The notes below the pieces were generated by a model. The model was not told the origin of the DNA. It saw only the letters and a list, made by a program, of their open reading frames with translations, and searched no databases. Shown here in pieces: positions 47,481 to 57,288 of a stretch of DNA of 64,000 nucleotides; the stretch's first letter is position 1; every line of letters starts with the position of its first letter. The stretch covers positions 2,232,501 through 2,296,500 of the forward strand of contig JAPWJW010000003.1 of assembly GCA_028283825.1 (NCBI GenBank), given 5' to 3'. The position numbers were made by a program, and so were the translations under genes. Origin of the DNA: Azospirillaceae bacterium. GTDB lineage: Bacteria; Pseudomonadota; Alphaproteobacteria; Azospirillales; Azospirillaceae.

Positions 47481-48497
47481 TCAGGGGCGGGTGAAAACAT
47501 AACGGTAGAGCCCCCAGGCGGGCACGACGCCCCGATACTCCCGCGTCAGCATGCAGCGCCACGTGCCACTGCCGGCGGCGGCCAGCATCGCGGCCTCCAG
47601 GTTGGGCCGGGTGGATGGGCGCGTCAGCTGGACATCCGTCACCTTGCCGTCCAGGCCGCACAGGAACCGGACGGTGACGGGGCCCTCCTCCTTGGCCGCC
47701 AGTGCCGCCTCGGGGTAGGCCGGCGGGGTGAAGCTTTCCGGATCCAGTATCGCGCCCAGCTTTAATGAGGCTGAGGTGGGCGGTCCGTCCGCCTGGGCGC
47801 TGGCGGTGTGTTCCGTCGGGGAAAAGACGCCGAAGCGCCAGCGCATGGGCACCCAGGTGGCGAATGGGGCCTGGGTGCCCCGATCCTGGCCCGGCGTGCA
47901 ATGCCACTGGCCGGCCCTGGCGGCCTGCACCACCGCCTCGTCGAAGGCCGGTGCCCCGCTGGGCAGCATGATTTCCGCATCCGTGATCTGGCCGTTTTCC
48001 CCGCACAGCAGGGCGGAGGCGACAATGGTGTTGCTGTGATCGCCGTGAAACTCGTGAACGGGATAGCGGGGCGAATACTTCAATATGGAAGCCCAATCCA
48101 GCGCCGGCAGCACCTTGCCGGCATCCAGCTTGAACCGGTAACGGAAGCTGATCTCGCCGGCGACCGGGGCGTGCGTGGCCGGATCCTGGCCGGGGATGCA
48201 GCGCAGGGTGGCGCTGGAGGCCAGCACCGCGTTGTCCAGGTGCTCAAAGCCGCTGCTTTCGGTCACCTTGGGATCGCTTGTCCGTCCGTCAGCTTGGCAC
48301 TGCACGGTGATGGTGACCCGCCCCTCCTCCCCCTGGTCACGGGAGGCGGCGGGATAGTCCGGCGGTGTGAAGGTGGCGGCATCGATCCGGCCCTTGGCGG
48401 GATCGTTCGCCGCACCGGCATCGGCCCAAGCGGGGGCGGCGATTACGGCCACGAGGCAGAGGGCGGCGATACAGACCCTGAAATGATCGGTGCGCAT
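47481..48497 (-). CDS. Exported protein with three Cys-containing TonB-C-like domains
   Basis: A 338-residue protein with a signal peptide (about 1-25, ending PAWADAG). Three domains are seen at about 35-105, 130-205 and 250-325. Each has a proline-tyrosine start (PPDYPAAS, SPRYPVHE, PPAYPEAA), a first Cys in a strand followed by a DG or NG turn (VQCQADG, LLCGENG, FLCGLDG), an SSG or related turn, and a second Cys in RCIPG, WHCTPG or WRCML. The repeat structure and cysteines indicate tandem duplication of one domain. Function unknown. Confidence 0.72.
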   Translation of the reverse strand: MRTDHFRVCIAALCLVAVIAAPAWADAGAANDPAKGRIDAATFTPPDYPAASRDQGEEGRVTITVQCQADGRTSDPKVTESSGFEHLDNAVLASSATLRCIPGQDPATHAPVAGEISFRYRFKLDAGKVLPALDWASILKYSPRYPVHEFHGDHSNTIVASALLCGENGQITDAEIMLPSGAPAFDEAVVQAARAGQWHCTPGQDRGTQAPFATWVPMRWRFGVFSPTEHTASAQADGPPTSASLKLGAILDPESFTPPAYPEAALAAKEEGPVTVRFLCGLDGKVTDVQLTRPSTRPNLEAAMLAAAGSGTWRCMLTREYRGVVPAWGLYRYVFTRP

Positions 48498-48520
48498 GGA
48501 TCCCGGCGGTCAATCGGTCA

Positions 48521-49234
48521 TTATTTGAAGGTGTAGCGATAGAAGCCCCAGGCCTCCATCGGCGCCTTGGTCGTGCTGTCCGTCCCGGGAAGGCATCGCC
48601 AACCTCCCCCTTGCGCGGCCGCCACCAGGGCGTCCGTCAACGCGGGCGCGGTGCCGGGGGAGGACAGGGGTTCGGCCCGTATGATCTTCCCGTCCACGCC
48701 GCACAGGAAACGGATGGCCGCCTGCCCCGGCTCATGGGGGGCCGCGGCCTGCCCGGGATAGGGTGGGGGCGTGAAGCTTTGTGGGTCCAGTACCGCGCCG
48801 ATATGGGCGTAGGGGGCGGATCCATCTTCCGGGGCGGATGGGGTGGATGTGTCCGGCCGCCCCAATCTGAAGTGATAACGGAATGCCCCCCAGGCGGCGA
48901 ACGGCTTCTGGGTCGCCAGGTTCAGTCCGGGCGTGCACCGCCACCGGTTCGCCTTGGCCCCCTGTTCCACCGACGCATCCAGGCGTGGAAAACCGCTGGA
49001 CACCATGACTTGGCCGTCCGTGATATGGCCATCCTCATCACACAGCATGGCGACGGCGACCGCGCCCTGTTCCCCCTGCCTGACCGAGGCGCTCGGGTAG
49101 ATGGGCTGCCATTTGGTAAAACTGACGGCGTCCAGCTTCGGCGGTGTCTTGGGGTCCGGTGCCGGTGGCGGGCCACCGGCGGCGCAGGCGGCGGTCAGCA
49201 ACAGGATAGGAAAGGGAAGAAGGTTGGGCCGCAT
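48521..49234 (-). CDS. Lipoprotein-like protein with two Cys-containing TonB-C-like domains
   Basis: A 237-residue protein. The N terminus LLLTAACAAGG looks like a lipobox. The first domain (about 33-105) has YPSASVRQGEQGAVAVAMLC then DEDGHITDG and NRWRCTPG; the second (about 150-225) has PPPYPGQAAAP, IRFLCGVDGKI and GGGWRCLPG. Both domain cysteines are conserved. A short gap (23 bp) separates it from the three-domain gene, consistent with one transcript. Function unknown. Confidence 0.72.
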   Translation of the reverse strand: MRPNLLPFPILLLTAACAAGGPPPAPDPKTPPKLDAVSFTKWQPIYPSASVRQGEQGAVAVAMLCDEDGHITDGQVMVSSGFPRLDASVEQGAKANRWRCTPGLNLATQKPFAAWGAFRYHFRLGRPDTSTPSAPEDGSAPYAHIGAVLDPQSFTPPPYPGQAAAPHEPGQAAIRFLCGVDGKIIRAEPLSSPGTAPALTDALVAAAQGGGWRCLPGTDSTTKAPMEAWGFYRYTFK

Positions 49235-49398
49235 CGGGGCATCTGCAAAGCGAAGGAAGCGCTGATAGTTGCAAAAGCAGATTGGCTTGTCGCGCCCTAA
49301 GCGGCATCTCCGCGATAATCACCGCGCGGACTCCCCCAGGCGGCGATAGCGTTCCCCTTGATCGGTTGGCGGCGGGCGATGGCGACCGCCCCCGACCG

Positions 49399-51123
49399 TC
49401 ATGGCGTTGGACCGGCATAGGGGAAGAAGCCCCAGGACTCCATGGGCGCCCCGCTCTCGGGGTTGTGGTAGGGCAAGCAGTGCCATTTGCCGGAGCGTGC
49501 CTGGGCCATCAGATCGGCGTCCAGGCGCGGGTCGCCGGAACTGCGGAATAGGTCGGCGTCCAGGATGCGGCCGCTGGCGCCGCAGCGGAAGCGCAGCCAG
49601 GCCTTGGGCCGGCTGCGCTGGGGGCCCGGCGCGTCGGGCGGCGGCAGGACGGACTGCGGGTCCAGGACGGCCCCCATGGGCACGGGCTCCAGCCGGGGCT
49701 CCGTTTCCGGGCCGCCGAAGCGTTGCTTCACCGCGATCCAGGTGGCGACGGCCACACCCGTGGAACGCAGGCGTGCCGGATAGCAGCGCCATAGGCCCGA
49801 GTTGGTGGCGGCCAGGAACGCCGCGTCCAGATCCGGATGGCCGCTGCCTTCCAACAGCACGTTGTCCAGCAAGGTCCCCTCGGGGCCGCACAGGCTGGCG
49901 ACGGTCAGACTGGCCGTGGTGTCCTTCGGCCATCCCTTGGTTGGGAAGGCCGGTGGGGCGGCCAGCGCGGATCGGAAATCGATCAGGGGTGCATCCCCCG
50001 GCTGCGGCGGCGTCGGCCCCAGCTGGAAATTGACCTCGTGGAAACCGGGCGCCACCTGGATGCGGCTGGTGGCGCGTGACGCCGCGGGCACGCATCGCGC
50101 CTCGGCGGACCGCAGGGTGGCCAGCACCGCCGCGTCCAGGCGGGGGTGGCCGGAGGATTGGGTGATCTTGAAATCACCCAGCCGCTCGTTCACGCCGCAG
50201 AGGAAACTGACGATCACCCGGCCCTCTTCGCCGGCCTGGGCGGCATCGATGGTGTAGTCGGCACGGCGGAGGGTGCTGGGGTCGATTTCGGCGGTATCCA
50301 CGTCAGGAGCGTCCGCGTCAGGGGCGGTGAAGGAAAGCCGGTCGAAGCCCCAGGATTCCATAGGCTGGTGGTCGTCGGGCCGCTTGGAGGGAGAGCAGCG
50401 CCAGGCGCCCGCCTGCGCCGCCGCCAGGACCGCGGCGTCAAGGTGGGGGTGCACGGAGGTGGCGGCCGGCTGGGTCAGTTGCGCGTCCAGCACGCGGCCG
50501 TCGGTACCGCACAGGAACTTGAAGGGCACGTTGCCGCGCTCCCGCGTCGGCAGGGCGTCGGCGGGGTAGGGGGGCGGGATGACGGTGTCGTCGTCGATGC
50601 GGGCACCCAGCGCCGGTCGCGGCGGGGGTGTGGGCCCTGGCACAGCGGAGGGGGCGCCCAGGGGGCCGCCGGGCGCGACATCGGGCGGGGGCGCCGCCCC
50701 GTCCTTCCGGTCCCGCAGCTTGAAGGAGTAACGCACCGTGATCCAGGCGGGTCTGGTCTGGGGAACGGCACCGGGCATGCAGCGCCATTTTCCGCTTTCC
50801 GCCGCCGCCAAGGCGGCCGCGTCCAGCCGGTCCGAACCGCTGCCGTCCATCATCTCGGCATCCGTGACCCGTCCATCCGGCATGCACAGCAGTGCCACGG
50901 TGACCGTGCCCGTTTCCCCCTGGTGTGCCGCCACCCAGGGAAACGACGGAACCGCCCGCATCAGCGACGCCGGGTCCAGCTTGGGGCCGTCGGCGGCCAG
51001 GGGGGCGTTGTGATCGACATGCGACGGCGGTGCCGTGGTCGGCGGTCCGGCATGCTGGGCACAACCGGCCAGCAGGAGCAGGGTGGGCAAGGTCGGAAGG
51101 CGACGACGACTGGGGAGACGCAT
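49399..51123 (-). CDS. Lipoprotein-like protein with five Cys-containing TonB-C-like domains
   Basis: A 574-residue protein and the first gene of the cluster. The N terminus LPTLLLLAGCAQ is a lipobox with Cys near residue 21. Five domains follow at about 45-120, 165-240, 265-340, 370-445 and 480-560, each with the first Cys in a strand (ALLCMPDG, FLCGTDG, FLCGVNE, SLCGPEG, FRCGASG) and a second Cys (WRCMPG, WRCSPS, ARCVPA, WRCYPA, WHCLPY). The longer open frame upstream of the ATG at 51123 has no support. A multi-domain envelope scaffold or binding protein is possible. Confidence 0.72.
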   Translation of the reverse strand: MRLPSRRRLPTLPTLLLLAGCAQHAGPPTTAPPSHVDHNAPLAADGPKLDPASLMRAVPSFPWVAAHQGETGTVTVALLCMPDGRVTDAEMMDGSGSDRLDAAALAAAESGKWRCMPGAVPQTRPAWITVRYSFKLRDRKDGAAPPPDVAPGGPLGAPSAVPGPTPPPRPALGARIDDDTVIPPPYPADALPTRERGNVPFKFLCGTDGRVLDAQLTQPAATSVHPHLDAAVLAAAQAGAWRCSPSKRPDDHQPMESWGFDRLSFTAPDADAPDVDTAEIDPSTLRRADYTIDAAQAGEEGRVIVSFLCGVNERLGDFKITQSSGHPRLDAAVLATLRSAEARCVPAASRATSRIQVAPGFHEVNFQLGPTPPQPGDAPLIDFRSALAAPPAFPTKGWPKDTTASLTVASLCGPEGTLLDNVLLEGSGHPDLDAAFLAATNSGLWRCYPARLRSTGVAVATWIAVKQRFGGPETEPRLEPVPMGAVLDPQSVLPPPDAPGPQRSRPKAWLRFRCGASGRILDADLFRSSGDPRLDADLMAQARSGKWHCLPYHNPESGAPMESWGFFPYAGPTP

Positions 51124-51343
51124 GGAGCCAACGGCGGAAGGGAAGGTGTTCGCGATGGTTGCAAAAATTGCTTGCGCTGTCGCGCACCAATCACTGGTTT
51201 GACGTTCCGGCCCTGGTCCACCGCATACCGCCCCGCCGCAACCCGGCCCTTGCCCCAGCGGTCGGCATCCCCTATCTCGCAAGGCGACAAGCGTTTATAC
51301 TTGGCGCCCGCATCTGTTCGCCGCCCTATCTGGACACGACCCC

Positions 51344-51853
51344 ATGGCCTTATTGCCCATCCTGACCGTTCCCGACGCCCGCCTGAAGAAGAAGGCCGCC
51401 CCCATCGCCAATGTCGACGGCCGCGTCGTGAAGCTGATGGATGACATGCTGGAGACCATGTACAAGGCCCCCGGCATCGGCCTGGCTGCCCCGCAGATCG
51501 GTCTGCTGGAACGCATCATCGTCGTGGACGTGTCGGAGCATAAGGAAGGGGCGAAGGAGCCCATCGCCATGGCGAATCCGGAGCTGCTGTGGCTGTCGGA
51601 CGAAACCTGCGTCCATAATGAGGGCTGCCTGTCCATTCCCGAGGTCTACGCCGACGTGGTGCGGCCGACGCAGATCCGCGTGCGCTACGTCGACCGCGCC
51701 GGCAGCGTGCAGGAACGCGACTGCGACGACCTGCTGGCCCGCTGCATCCAGCATGAGGTCGATCACCTGAACGGCGTGCTGTTCATCGACCATCTGTCCT
51801 CGCTGAAGCGCAACATGATCATGCGCAAGATGACCAAGGCGGCGAAGGGTTAA
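51344..51853 (+). CDS. def: Peptide deformylase
   Basis: A 169-residue metalloenzyme that removes the formyl group from nascent protein N termini. The three motifs are intact: GIGLAAPQIG near residue 45, EGCLSIP near residue 93 (metal-binding Cys) and QHEVDHLNG near residue 136 (two metal-binding His and the catalytic Glu). It heads def-fmt-truA on the plus strand. The gap to fmt contains a repeat element. Confidence 0.97.
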   Translation: MALLPILTVPDARLKKKAAPIANVDGRVVKLMDDMLETMYKAPGIGLAAPQIGLLERIIVVDVSEHKEGAKEPIAMANPELLWLSDETCVHNEGCLSIPEVYADVVRPTQIRVRYVDRAGSVQERDCDDLLARCIQHEVDHLNGVLFIDHLSSLKRNMIMRKMTKAAKG

Positions 51854-51860
51854 TCCCGTT

Positions 51861-51950
51861 CCCTCAAGCGCCGGGCGCGGCCGTCCGGCCGCTTGGGCTT
51901 GTCCTCGCTCCGCCCTGCGGTGCTCACTCCGGGGCCCGCGGTCGCTGGCC
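51861..51950 (+). repeat. 3'-flanking repeat element, copy 7 (downstream of def)
   Basis: About 90 bp, in the same orientation as copy 6. It starts CCCTCAAGCGCCGGGCGCGG 8 bp after the def stop, then CCGTCCGGCCGCT, GTCCTCGCTCCGCCCTGCGG, a diverged CTCACTCCGGGG block and CCGCGGTCGC. It is the most diverged copy and lies inside the def-fmt operon. Confidence 0.7.
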
Positions 51951-51980
51951 TGAAAACTCGGTTGCACTTCTGAGGCCGCC

Positions 51981-52907
51981 ATGACCCGCCTGCGCCTTGC
52001 CTTCATGGGCACGCCCGACTTTTCCGTTCCGGTGCTAGACGCCCTGGTGGATGCCGGGCATGAGATCGCCTGCGTCTATAGCCAGCCGCCGCGCCCCGCC
52101 GGCCGGGGGCACAAGGAACAGCTGACGCCGGTGCATGCCCGCGCCCAGGCCCTGGGCCTGCCGGTGCGCACGCCCCGCACCCTGCGTAATGAGCAGGCGC
52201 AGGGTGAGTTCCGCGACCTGGGCCTGGATGCCGCCGTGGTGGTGGCCTATGGCCTGATCCTGCCGCAGCCGGTGCTGGACGCGCCGCGCCTGGGCTGCCT
52301 GAACATCCATGCCTCCCTGCTGCCGCGCTGGCGCGGGGCGGCCCCCATCCAGCGCGCCGTCCTGGCCGGCGATGCGGAAAGCGGCGTCACCATCATGCAG
52401 ATGGAGGCCGGGCTGGACACCGGCCCCATGCTGCTGGAGGAGCGTGTCGCCATCACCCCGCACATGACCGCCAGCCAGTTGCACGACACCCTGTCGCCCA
52501 TGGGCGCCCGGCTGATCGTCACGGCGCTGGACCGGCTGAACGCCGGTGACCTGCCCGCCACGGTGCAGCCGGAGGCGGGCGTGACCTACGCCGCCAAGCT
52601 GGCCAAGGAGGAAGGGCGCCTGGATTTCACCAAGCCCGCCACCGAGCTGGACCGCCAGGTGCGGGCGCTGACCCCCTGGCCCGGCACCTGGTTCGAGGCG
52701 GGTGCTGAGAAGATCAAGGTGCTGGCGGCGGAGCCTGTGGCCGGCACCGGTGCGCCCGGCACCTTGCTGGATGCCGACCTGACCGTGGCCTGTGGCGAGG
52801 GCGCCCTGCGCCTCATCACCGTGCAGCGGCCGGGCAAGGGCCCCGTTGAGGGGGCCGCCTTCCTGCGCGGCTTCCCGCACGCCGTGGGCGGCCGGATCGC
52901 CGACTGA
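51981..52907 (+). CDS. fmt: Methionyl-tRNA formyltransferase
   Basis: A 308-residue enzyme that formylates initiator Met-tRNA. The N-terminal domain begins [18 protein letters not shown] and has the formyl-transferase core [20 protein letters not shown] (catalytic Asn, His and later Asp in GLDTGPML). The C-terminal domain is the tRNA-binding OB-like part ([11 protein letters not shown]). It precedes truA with a 1-bp gap. Confidence 0.97.
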   Translation: MTRLRLAFMGTPDFSVPVLDALVDAGHEIACVYSQPPRPAGRGHKEQLTPVHARAQALGLPVRTPRTLRNEQAQGEFRDLGLDAAVVVAYGLILPQPVLDAPRLGCLNIHASLLPRWRGAAPIQRAVLAGDAESGVTIMQMEAGLDTGPMLLEERVAITPHMTASQLHDTLSPMGARLIVTALDRLNAGDLPATVQPEAGVTYAAKLAKEEGRLDFTKPATELDRQVRALTPWPGTWFEAGAEKIKVLAAEPVAGTGAPGTLLDADLTVACGEGALRLITVQRPGKGPVEGAAFLRGFPHAVGGRIAD

Positions 52908-52908
52908 C

Positions 52909-53649
52909 ATGGCCCGCTGGAAACTTACCGTCGAATATGACGGCCGGCCCTACCAGGGCTGGCAGTTGCAGCCGCACGGCCCCTCCGTCCAGGCCTGCCT
53001 GGAGGAAGCCATCCGCCGCTTCTCGGGTGAGGTGGTGCGGGTGCATGCCGCCGGCCGCACCGACGCCGGTGTCCACGCCCTGGGCCAGGTCTGCCATTTC
53101 GACCTGGAGAAGCCCACCAAGGCCGACACCGTGCGCGACGCCCTGAACTTCCACCTGCGGCCCGAACCCATCGCCGTGGTGAGGGTGGAGGCGGTGGACG
53201 ACGACTTCCACGCCCGCCTGTCCTGCAAGGGCCGCGCCTATCTCTACCGCATCGTCAACCGTCGGGCACCGCTGGCGCTGGATATCGGCCGCGCCTGGCA
53301 TGTGCTGGTCCCGCTGGATGCCGAGGCCATGAACGAAGGTGCCCAGCGCCTGGTAGGCCATCACGATTTCACCAGCTTCCGCGCCAGCCTCTGCCAGGCC
53401 AAAAGCCCGGTGAAGACGCTGAACCTGTTGACCGTCACCCGCGTGGGCGAGGAGATCCACATGGTGGCCCGCGCCCGCTCCTTCCTGCACCACCAGATCC
53501 GCAACATGATCGGCACCCTGCGCCAGGTGGGTGAGGGCAAGTGGACGCCGGATGATGTCACCCAGGCGCTGGAGGCGCGCAACCGCGCCGCCGCCGGCCA
53601 GACGGCGCCACCCGACGGGCTCTATTTCACTGAGGCGTGGTACGAGTAG
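52909..53649 (+). CDS. truA: tRNA pseudouridine(38-40) synthase
   Basis: A 246-residue enzyme that makes pseudouridine at positions 38-40 of the tRNA anticodon arm. The start [19 protein letters not shown] is typical, the catalytic Asp lies in [14 protein letters not shown] near residue 50, and the C-terminal [19 protein letters not shown] stretch (seen as [13 protein letters not shown]) is conserved. The ATG follows the fmt stop by one base, so it is translationally coupled. It converges on the minus-strand gene at 53668. Confidence 0.97.
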   Translation: MARWKLTVEYDGRPYQGWQLQPHGPSVQACLEEAIRRFSGEVVRVHAAGRTDAGVHALGQVCHFDLEKPTKADTVRDALNFHLRPEPIAVVRVEAVDDDFHARLSCKGRAYLYRIVNRRAPLALDIGRAWHVLVPLDAEAMNEGAQRLVGHHDFTSFRASLCQAKSPVKTLNLLTVTRVGEEIHMVARARSFLHHQIRNMIGTLRQVGEGKWTPDDVTQALEARNRAAAGQTAPPDGLYFTEAWYE

Positions 53650-53667
53650 CCACCGGATCCGGCCACC

Positions 53668-54576
53668 TCACTCCCCGGATCGGAGGGGGGGCCATGGCGC
53701 CCCTCCGTAATGCACGAAATCCGCGTCCGGCAGATTGCGCAGCGTGCTGTTTTCGATCAGGCGTTCGGCGAAGTCGTGGGTCTTCTGTTCGACATCGCGA
53801 ATGGTGGCCGCCTGCTCCTCCTTGGCGTCGGGGGGCGTTTCCTCGTGGGTCCGGGCCAGGTCCTCGGCGTCCTCGGCATAATCGCTGATGTACCCGAAGA
53901 TATCCTTGTGGGACGCCATCGTGTTGTCGTGGCGGGCGTATGAACCGAAATTCAGGTTGGTGAAGTGCTCCGCCACCGGCGGTCCACGCTTGATGCCATC
54001 CAGGTCGGCGTACCCGTTCGCCAATTCCGACATCACCTGGGCGTACCGCCCTTCCAGGGTGACGTGGGTGTTGTTGTCCAGGGTGTAGCGCTGGAAATCG
54101 GCTTCCTCTTCCTGGTCCTCATCGGCCACATGGACGTGTGAGGGGCGACCCCCGCCATCCTCATCGCCGAAATAATCGGGACGTGCCTGGATGTTGATCC
54201 GGCCCTGCGGCTCATTGTTGGCCGCGTCCCTGGAGAGGTGGACATAGGTGCTGGGATCGGTGGAGTCGATGATCTCCATGCTTTTGTTGAAGAAGATGTT
54301 GTTGGCGTTGTCCCGGTCATAGATTGAGGTCGTCCGATCCGCCCGCTGCACGACGGGCCGCGCCGGCGCGGCCATCCGTTGCAGCGCCATTCCATCGCCC
54401 GTTCGCGCGTTCAGCCGCTGGGACAGGTCGCGCAGATCACGCACGTGGGCGCCATCGTTGAGCTGGGTGGCCAGCCGCTGCAACGCCGGGGCATGTCCCG
54501 CCATTGACGCCGCCGCGCCATCCTGGCGGGGGGACACGGCGCGTGCCTCCACCCTATGCTGACGATCAGCGTGCAT
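53668..54576 (-). CDS. Orphan protein with eCIS-cargo-like N terminus
   Basis: A 302-residue protein I cannot assign to a known function. The N-terminal ~70 residues (ALQRLATQLNDGAHVRDLRD, then LSQRLNARTGDGMALQRMAA and VVQRA) resemble the short leucine/glutamine/arginine-rich targeting segments of proteins loaded into extracellular contractile injection systems, often next to DUF4157. The rest is acidic, with many Asp, Glu and His, and contains no signal peptide, membrane helix or recognised catalytic motif. An AGGA site lies 8 nt before the ATG. It sits between truA and the dapD-dapE operon, with no tail or sheath genes nearby. Confidence 0.45.
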   Translation of the reverse strand: MHADRQHRVEARAVSPRQDGAAASMAGHAPALQRLATQLNDGAHVRDLRDLSQRLNARTGDGMALQRMAAPARPVVQRADRTTSIYDRDNANNIFFNKSMEIIDSTDPSTYVHLSRDAANNEPQGRINIQARPDYFGDEDGGGRPSHVHVADEDQEEEADFQRYTLDNNTHVTLEGRYAQVMSELANGYADLDGIKRGPPVAEHFTNLNFGSYARHDNTMASHKDIFGYISDYAEDAEDLARTHEETPPDAKEEQAATIRDVEQKTHDFAERLIENSTLRNLPDADFVHYGGAPWPPLRSGE

Positions 54577-54653
54577 GGATCATCCTCGTCCACAGTCCGT
54601 GGTCCAAGGACGATATACCATCCGTAATTACGCGTAATGGGGGAAAATCGGAC

Positions 54654-55256
54654 TCAGCCCGCCACCAGCGGCCCGCGCACCAGGGTGCTCACCAGGTCGC
54701 TGGTGATGATGTCCAGGAAGACGAAGCCGGTAGCCGTCAGCCAGCCGCTGCCCAGCACCGCCCGGAACACGTAGGCCTCATAGAACAGGCTCCACAGGAA
54801 GGCCGTGACCTGCACGGCCGCCGCGGCCGGCGTGGACAGCACGCCGCTGTGGGCGAAGGCCATGACGGGCAGCATCACCGCCAGGATGGTGACACTGGCC
54901 CAGTTGGACGCGGCCACGAATTGTGGGAACTGGGCGCGGCTGCCGCGCACGGCCAGGATGCGGTCCGCCATCAGCAGATAGGCCAGCGTGGCGATGACGA
55001 AATTCAGCAAGGCGGCCGGCACCGCCTGGATCAGGGGGGCCGAGGGCAGGGCGGGGGAACCGTCCAGCGGCGGCAGGGGATGGCCCATCCATCGCTCAAC
55101 CGTGTCCAGCGCCACGGCACCCGGCAGCAGCAGGACCATGGTCCAGAAACTGCGCAGCGCGCCGGCACGATCCGTCGGGAACAGGCTGGCTGCCGTCCGG
55201 TCCAGGAAGGCCAGGCGGATGGCGCCGGCCAGGCCGCGTCCCCAATCCCGCATCAT
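54654..55256 (-). CDS. Multi-pass membrane protein of unknown function
   Basis: A 200-residue hydrophobic protein with about five likely membrane segments (for example [65 protein letters not shown] and [17 protein letters not shown]), in the style of Yip1-like or other small integral proteins found beside dapE in related genomes. The ATG overlaps the dapE stop as ATGA, so it is part of the dapD-dapE operon. No function can be stated. Confidence 0.75.
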   Translation of the reverse strand: MMRDWGRGLAGAIRLAFLDRTAASLFPTDRAGALRSFWTMVLLLPGAVALDTVERWMGHPLPPLDGSPALPSAPLIQAVPAALLNFVIATLAYLLMADRILAVRGSRAQFPQFVAASNWASVTILAVMLPVMAFAHSGVLSTPAAAAVQVTAFLWSLFYEAYVFRAVLGSGWLTATGFVFLDIITSDLVSTLVRGPLVAG

Positions 55257-56440
55257 GCGGCCTTCGTCCCGGTTGCCGCGAACCAGTCGGCCAGCACGCG
55301 GCCGTAGATGTCGGTCAGCCGCACCAGGTCATCGACCACGATGTGTTCGTCCACCTTGTGCATGCTGGCGCCCACGCCGCCGAACTCCACCACCGGGCAA
55401 TGGTTCTTGATGAAGCGGGCGTCCGACGTGCCGCCGCTGGTGCTGAGTTCCGGGGCCAGGCCCGTCACCGATTGAACCGCCTGCGAAACGATCCCGCTCA
55501 ATTGCCCCGGCGGGGTCAGGAAGGCATCGCCGCTGACCGCCACCTTCACATCCCAGGTACCGCCCACGTCCGCCAGGACGCCGCGCACCCGGGCCTCCAG
55601 GCTGGTGGGGGTGTGCAGGTCGTTGAAGCGGATGTTGAGGACGGCGGTGCCCTTGGCCGGGATGATGTTGGTGGTGGGGTTGCCCACGTCGATGGTGGTG
55701 ATTTGCAGGCTGCTGGGCTGGAAATGGGGCGTGCCCTCGTCCAGCGGTTCGCCCGACAGGCGGGCCAGCGCCTGGGCCAGGCGGGGCAGGGGGTTGTCAG
55801 CCAGGTGGGGATAGGCCACGTGGCCCTGGGCGCCCAGGCTGGTGAGGGTGAAGGTGACGCTGCCGCGCCGGCCGATCTTCATCATCTGGCCCAGCGTCTG
55901 CGGGTTGGTGGGCTCCCCCACCAGGCAGGCGTCCAACGCCTCCCCCCTCTCCTGCAACCAGCCCAGCACCTTGCGGGTACCGTTGATGGACGGTCCTTCC
56001 TCATCTCCGGTGATCAGCAGGCTGACGCTGCCGGTCGTGGGCAATCCTGCGGCCTGATGCCGGGCGAAAGCGGCGATAAAGGCGGCGATGGCGCCCTTCA
56101 TGTCCGAAGCGCCCCGGCCGAACAGCCGGCCGTCGATGATGTCGCCGGCGAAGGGCCCCACGCTCCACGCCGCCTCATCCCCCGCCGGCACCACGTCGGT
56201 GTGGCCGGCGAAGCAGAAGTTGGGGCCGTCGGTGCCGAGGCGGGCGTACAGGTTCTCCACCGGTGCGGTACCCTCCTCCGTGAAGGTCAGGCGGTGGCAG
56301 GTGAAGCCCAGATCCTCCAGCACCCCCTGCAATATCCCCAGCGCGCCGGCGTCGGCGGGCGTGACGCTGGCGCAGCGGATCAACGCCTGCGCCAGGGCCA
56401 CGGGGTCGGCGGCATCGACGGCCGGAGAGGCGGCACCCAT
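55253..56440 (-). CDS. dapE: Succinyl-diaminopimelate desuccinylase
   Basis: A 395-residue M20-family di-zinc enzyme in lysine and meso-diaminopimelate synthesis. Metal ligands: [13 protein letters not shown] (His and Asp) near residue 78, [14 protein letters not shown] (bridging Asp) near residue 110, [12 protein letters not shown] (catalytic Glu and metal Glu) near residue 145, and the C-terminal His in [11 protein letters not shown] near residue 362. A dimerisation domain (about 190-300) lies between. It follows dapD by 5 bp. The substrate is inferred from the neighbouring dapD. Confidence 0.97.
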   Translation of the reverse strand: MGAASPAVDAADPVALAQALIRCASVTPADAGALGILQGVLEDLGFTCHRLTFTEEGTAPVENLYARLGTDGPNFCFAGHTDVVPAGDEAAWSVGPFAGDIIDGRLFGRGASDMKGAIAAFIAAFARHQAAGLPTTGSVSLLITGDEEGPSINGTRKVLGWLQERGEALDACLVGEPTNPQTLGQMMKIGRRGSVTFTLTSLGAQGHVAYPHLADNPLPRLAQALARLSGEPLDEGTPHFQPSSLQITTIDVGNPTTNIIPAKGTAVLNIRFNDLHTPTSLEARVRGVLADVGGTWDVKVAVSGDAFLTPPGQLSGIVSQAVQSVTGLAPELSTSGGTSDARFIKNHCPVVEFGGVGASMHKVDEHIVVDDLVRLTDIYGRVLADWFAATGTKAA

Positions 56441-56445
56441 CAGGA

Positions 56446-57288
56446 TCAGTCCCGCAGCAGGTCGTTGATCGAGGTCTTGGCCCGGGTCTGCTCATCCACG
56501 CGCTTGACGATGACGGCGCAGTAGAGGCTGGGGCCGGGGGTGCCGTCGGGGAAGGGCTTGCCGGGCAGGCTGCCGGGCACGACGACGGAATATGCCGGCA
56601 CGCGGCCCACGAACACCTCGCCCGTGGCGCGGTCGACGATCTTGGTGCTGGCGCCGATGTAGACGCCCATGGACAGGACGGCACCTTCCTCGATCACCAC
56701 GCCCTCGACCACCTCGGACCGGGCGCCGATGAAGCAGTTGTCCTCGATGATCACCGGGCCGGCCTGCAAAGGCTCCAGCACGCCACCGATACCGACGCCA
56801 CCGGACAGGTGGACGTTGGCGCCGATCTGGGCGCAGGAACCGACGGTGGCCCAGGTGTCCACCATGGTGCCCTTACCGACGCGGGCGCCGATGTTGACGA
56901 AGCTGGGCATCAGCACCACGCCGGGGGCGATGTAGGCGCTGCGGCGCACGATGGCGCCGGGCACGGCGCGGAAGCCGGCGGCCTTGAAGCGGGTGTCGTC
57001 CCAGCCCTCGAACTTGGTGGGCACCTTGTCGAACCAGGTGCTGCCGCCCGGCGCGCCGGGCACAGGCGCGCTGTCGGTCAGGCGGAAGGACAGCAGCACG
57101 GCCTTCTTCAGCCACTGGTTCACCACCCAGGCGCCGTCCACCTTCTCCGCCACGCGCAACTCACCGGCGTCCAGCGCGGACAGGGCGGCCTCCACCGCGT
57201 CGCGCACCGCACCCTTGGTGCTGGCGTTCAGGGTGTCGCGGGCCTCCCAGGCCTGTTCGATTTGGGACTGCAGATCGGTGGCGGTCAT
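56446..57288 (-). CDS. dapD: 2,3,4,5-tetrahydropyridine-2,6-dicarboxylate N-succinyltransferase
   Basis: A 280-residue left-handed beta-helix acyltransferase that uses succinyl-CoA to make N-succinyl-2-amino-6-oxopimelate for the lysine/peptidoglycan pathway. The hexapeptide repeats are seen around residues 120-210 ([59 protein letters not shown]). The N-terminal helical domain ends near residue 110. It is the first gene of the dapD-dapE-membrane protein operon and is separated from the 5'-nucleotidase by about 200 bp. Confidence 0.97.
   Translation of the reverse strand: MTATDLQSQIEQAWEARDTLNASTKGAVRDAVEAALSALDAGELRVAEKVDGAWVVNQWLKKAVLLSFRLTDSAPVPGAPGGSTWFDKVPTKFEGWDDTRFKAAGFRAVPGAIVRRSAYIAPGVVLMPSFVNIGARVGKGTMVDTWATVGSCAQIGANVHLSGGVGIGGVLEPLQAGPVIIEDNCFIGARSEVVEGVVIEEGAVLSMGVYIGASTKIVDRATGEVFVGRVPAYSVVVPGSLPGKPFPDGTPGPSLYCAVIVKRVDEQTRAKTSINDLLRD

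Noticed and set aside
46445-51123. The TonB-C-like cluster as genuine TonB energy transducers
   Set aside because: No N-terminal anchor plus Pro-rich stalk of TonB type, multiple domains per chain, lipobox-like starts, and no ExbB/ExbD genes.
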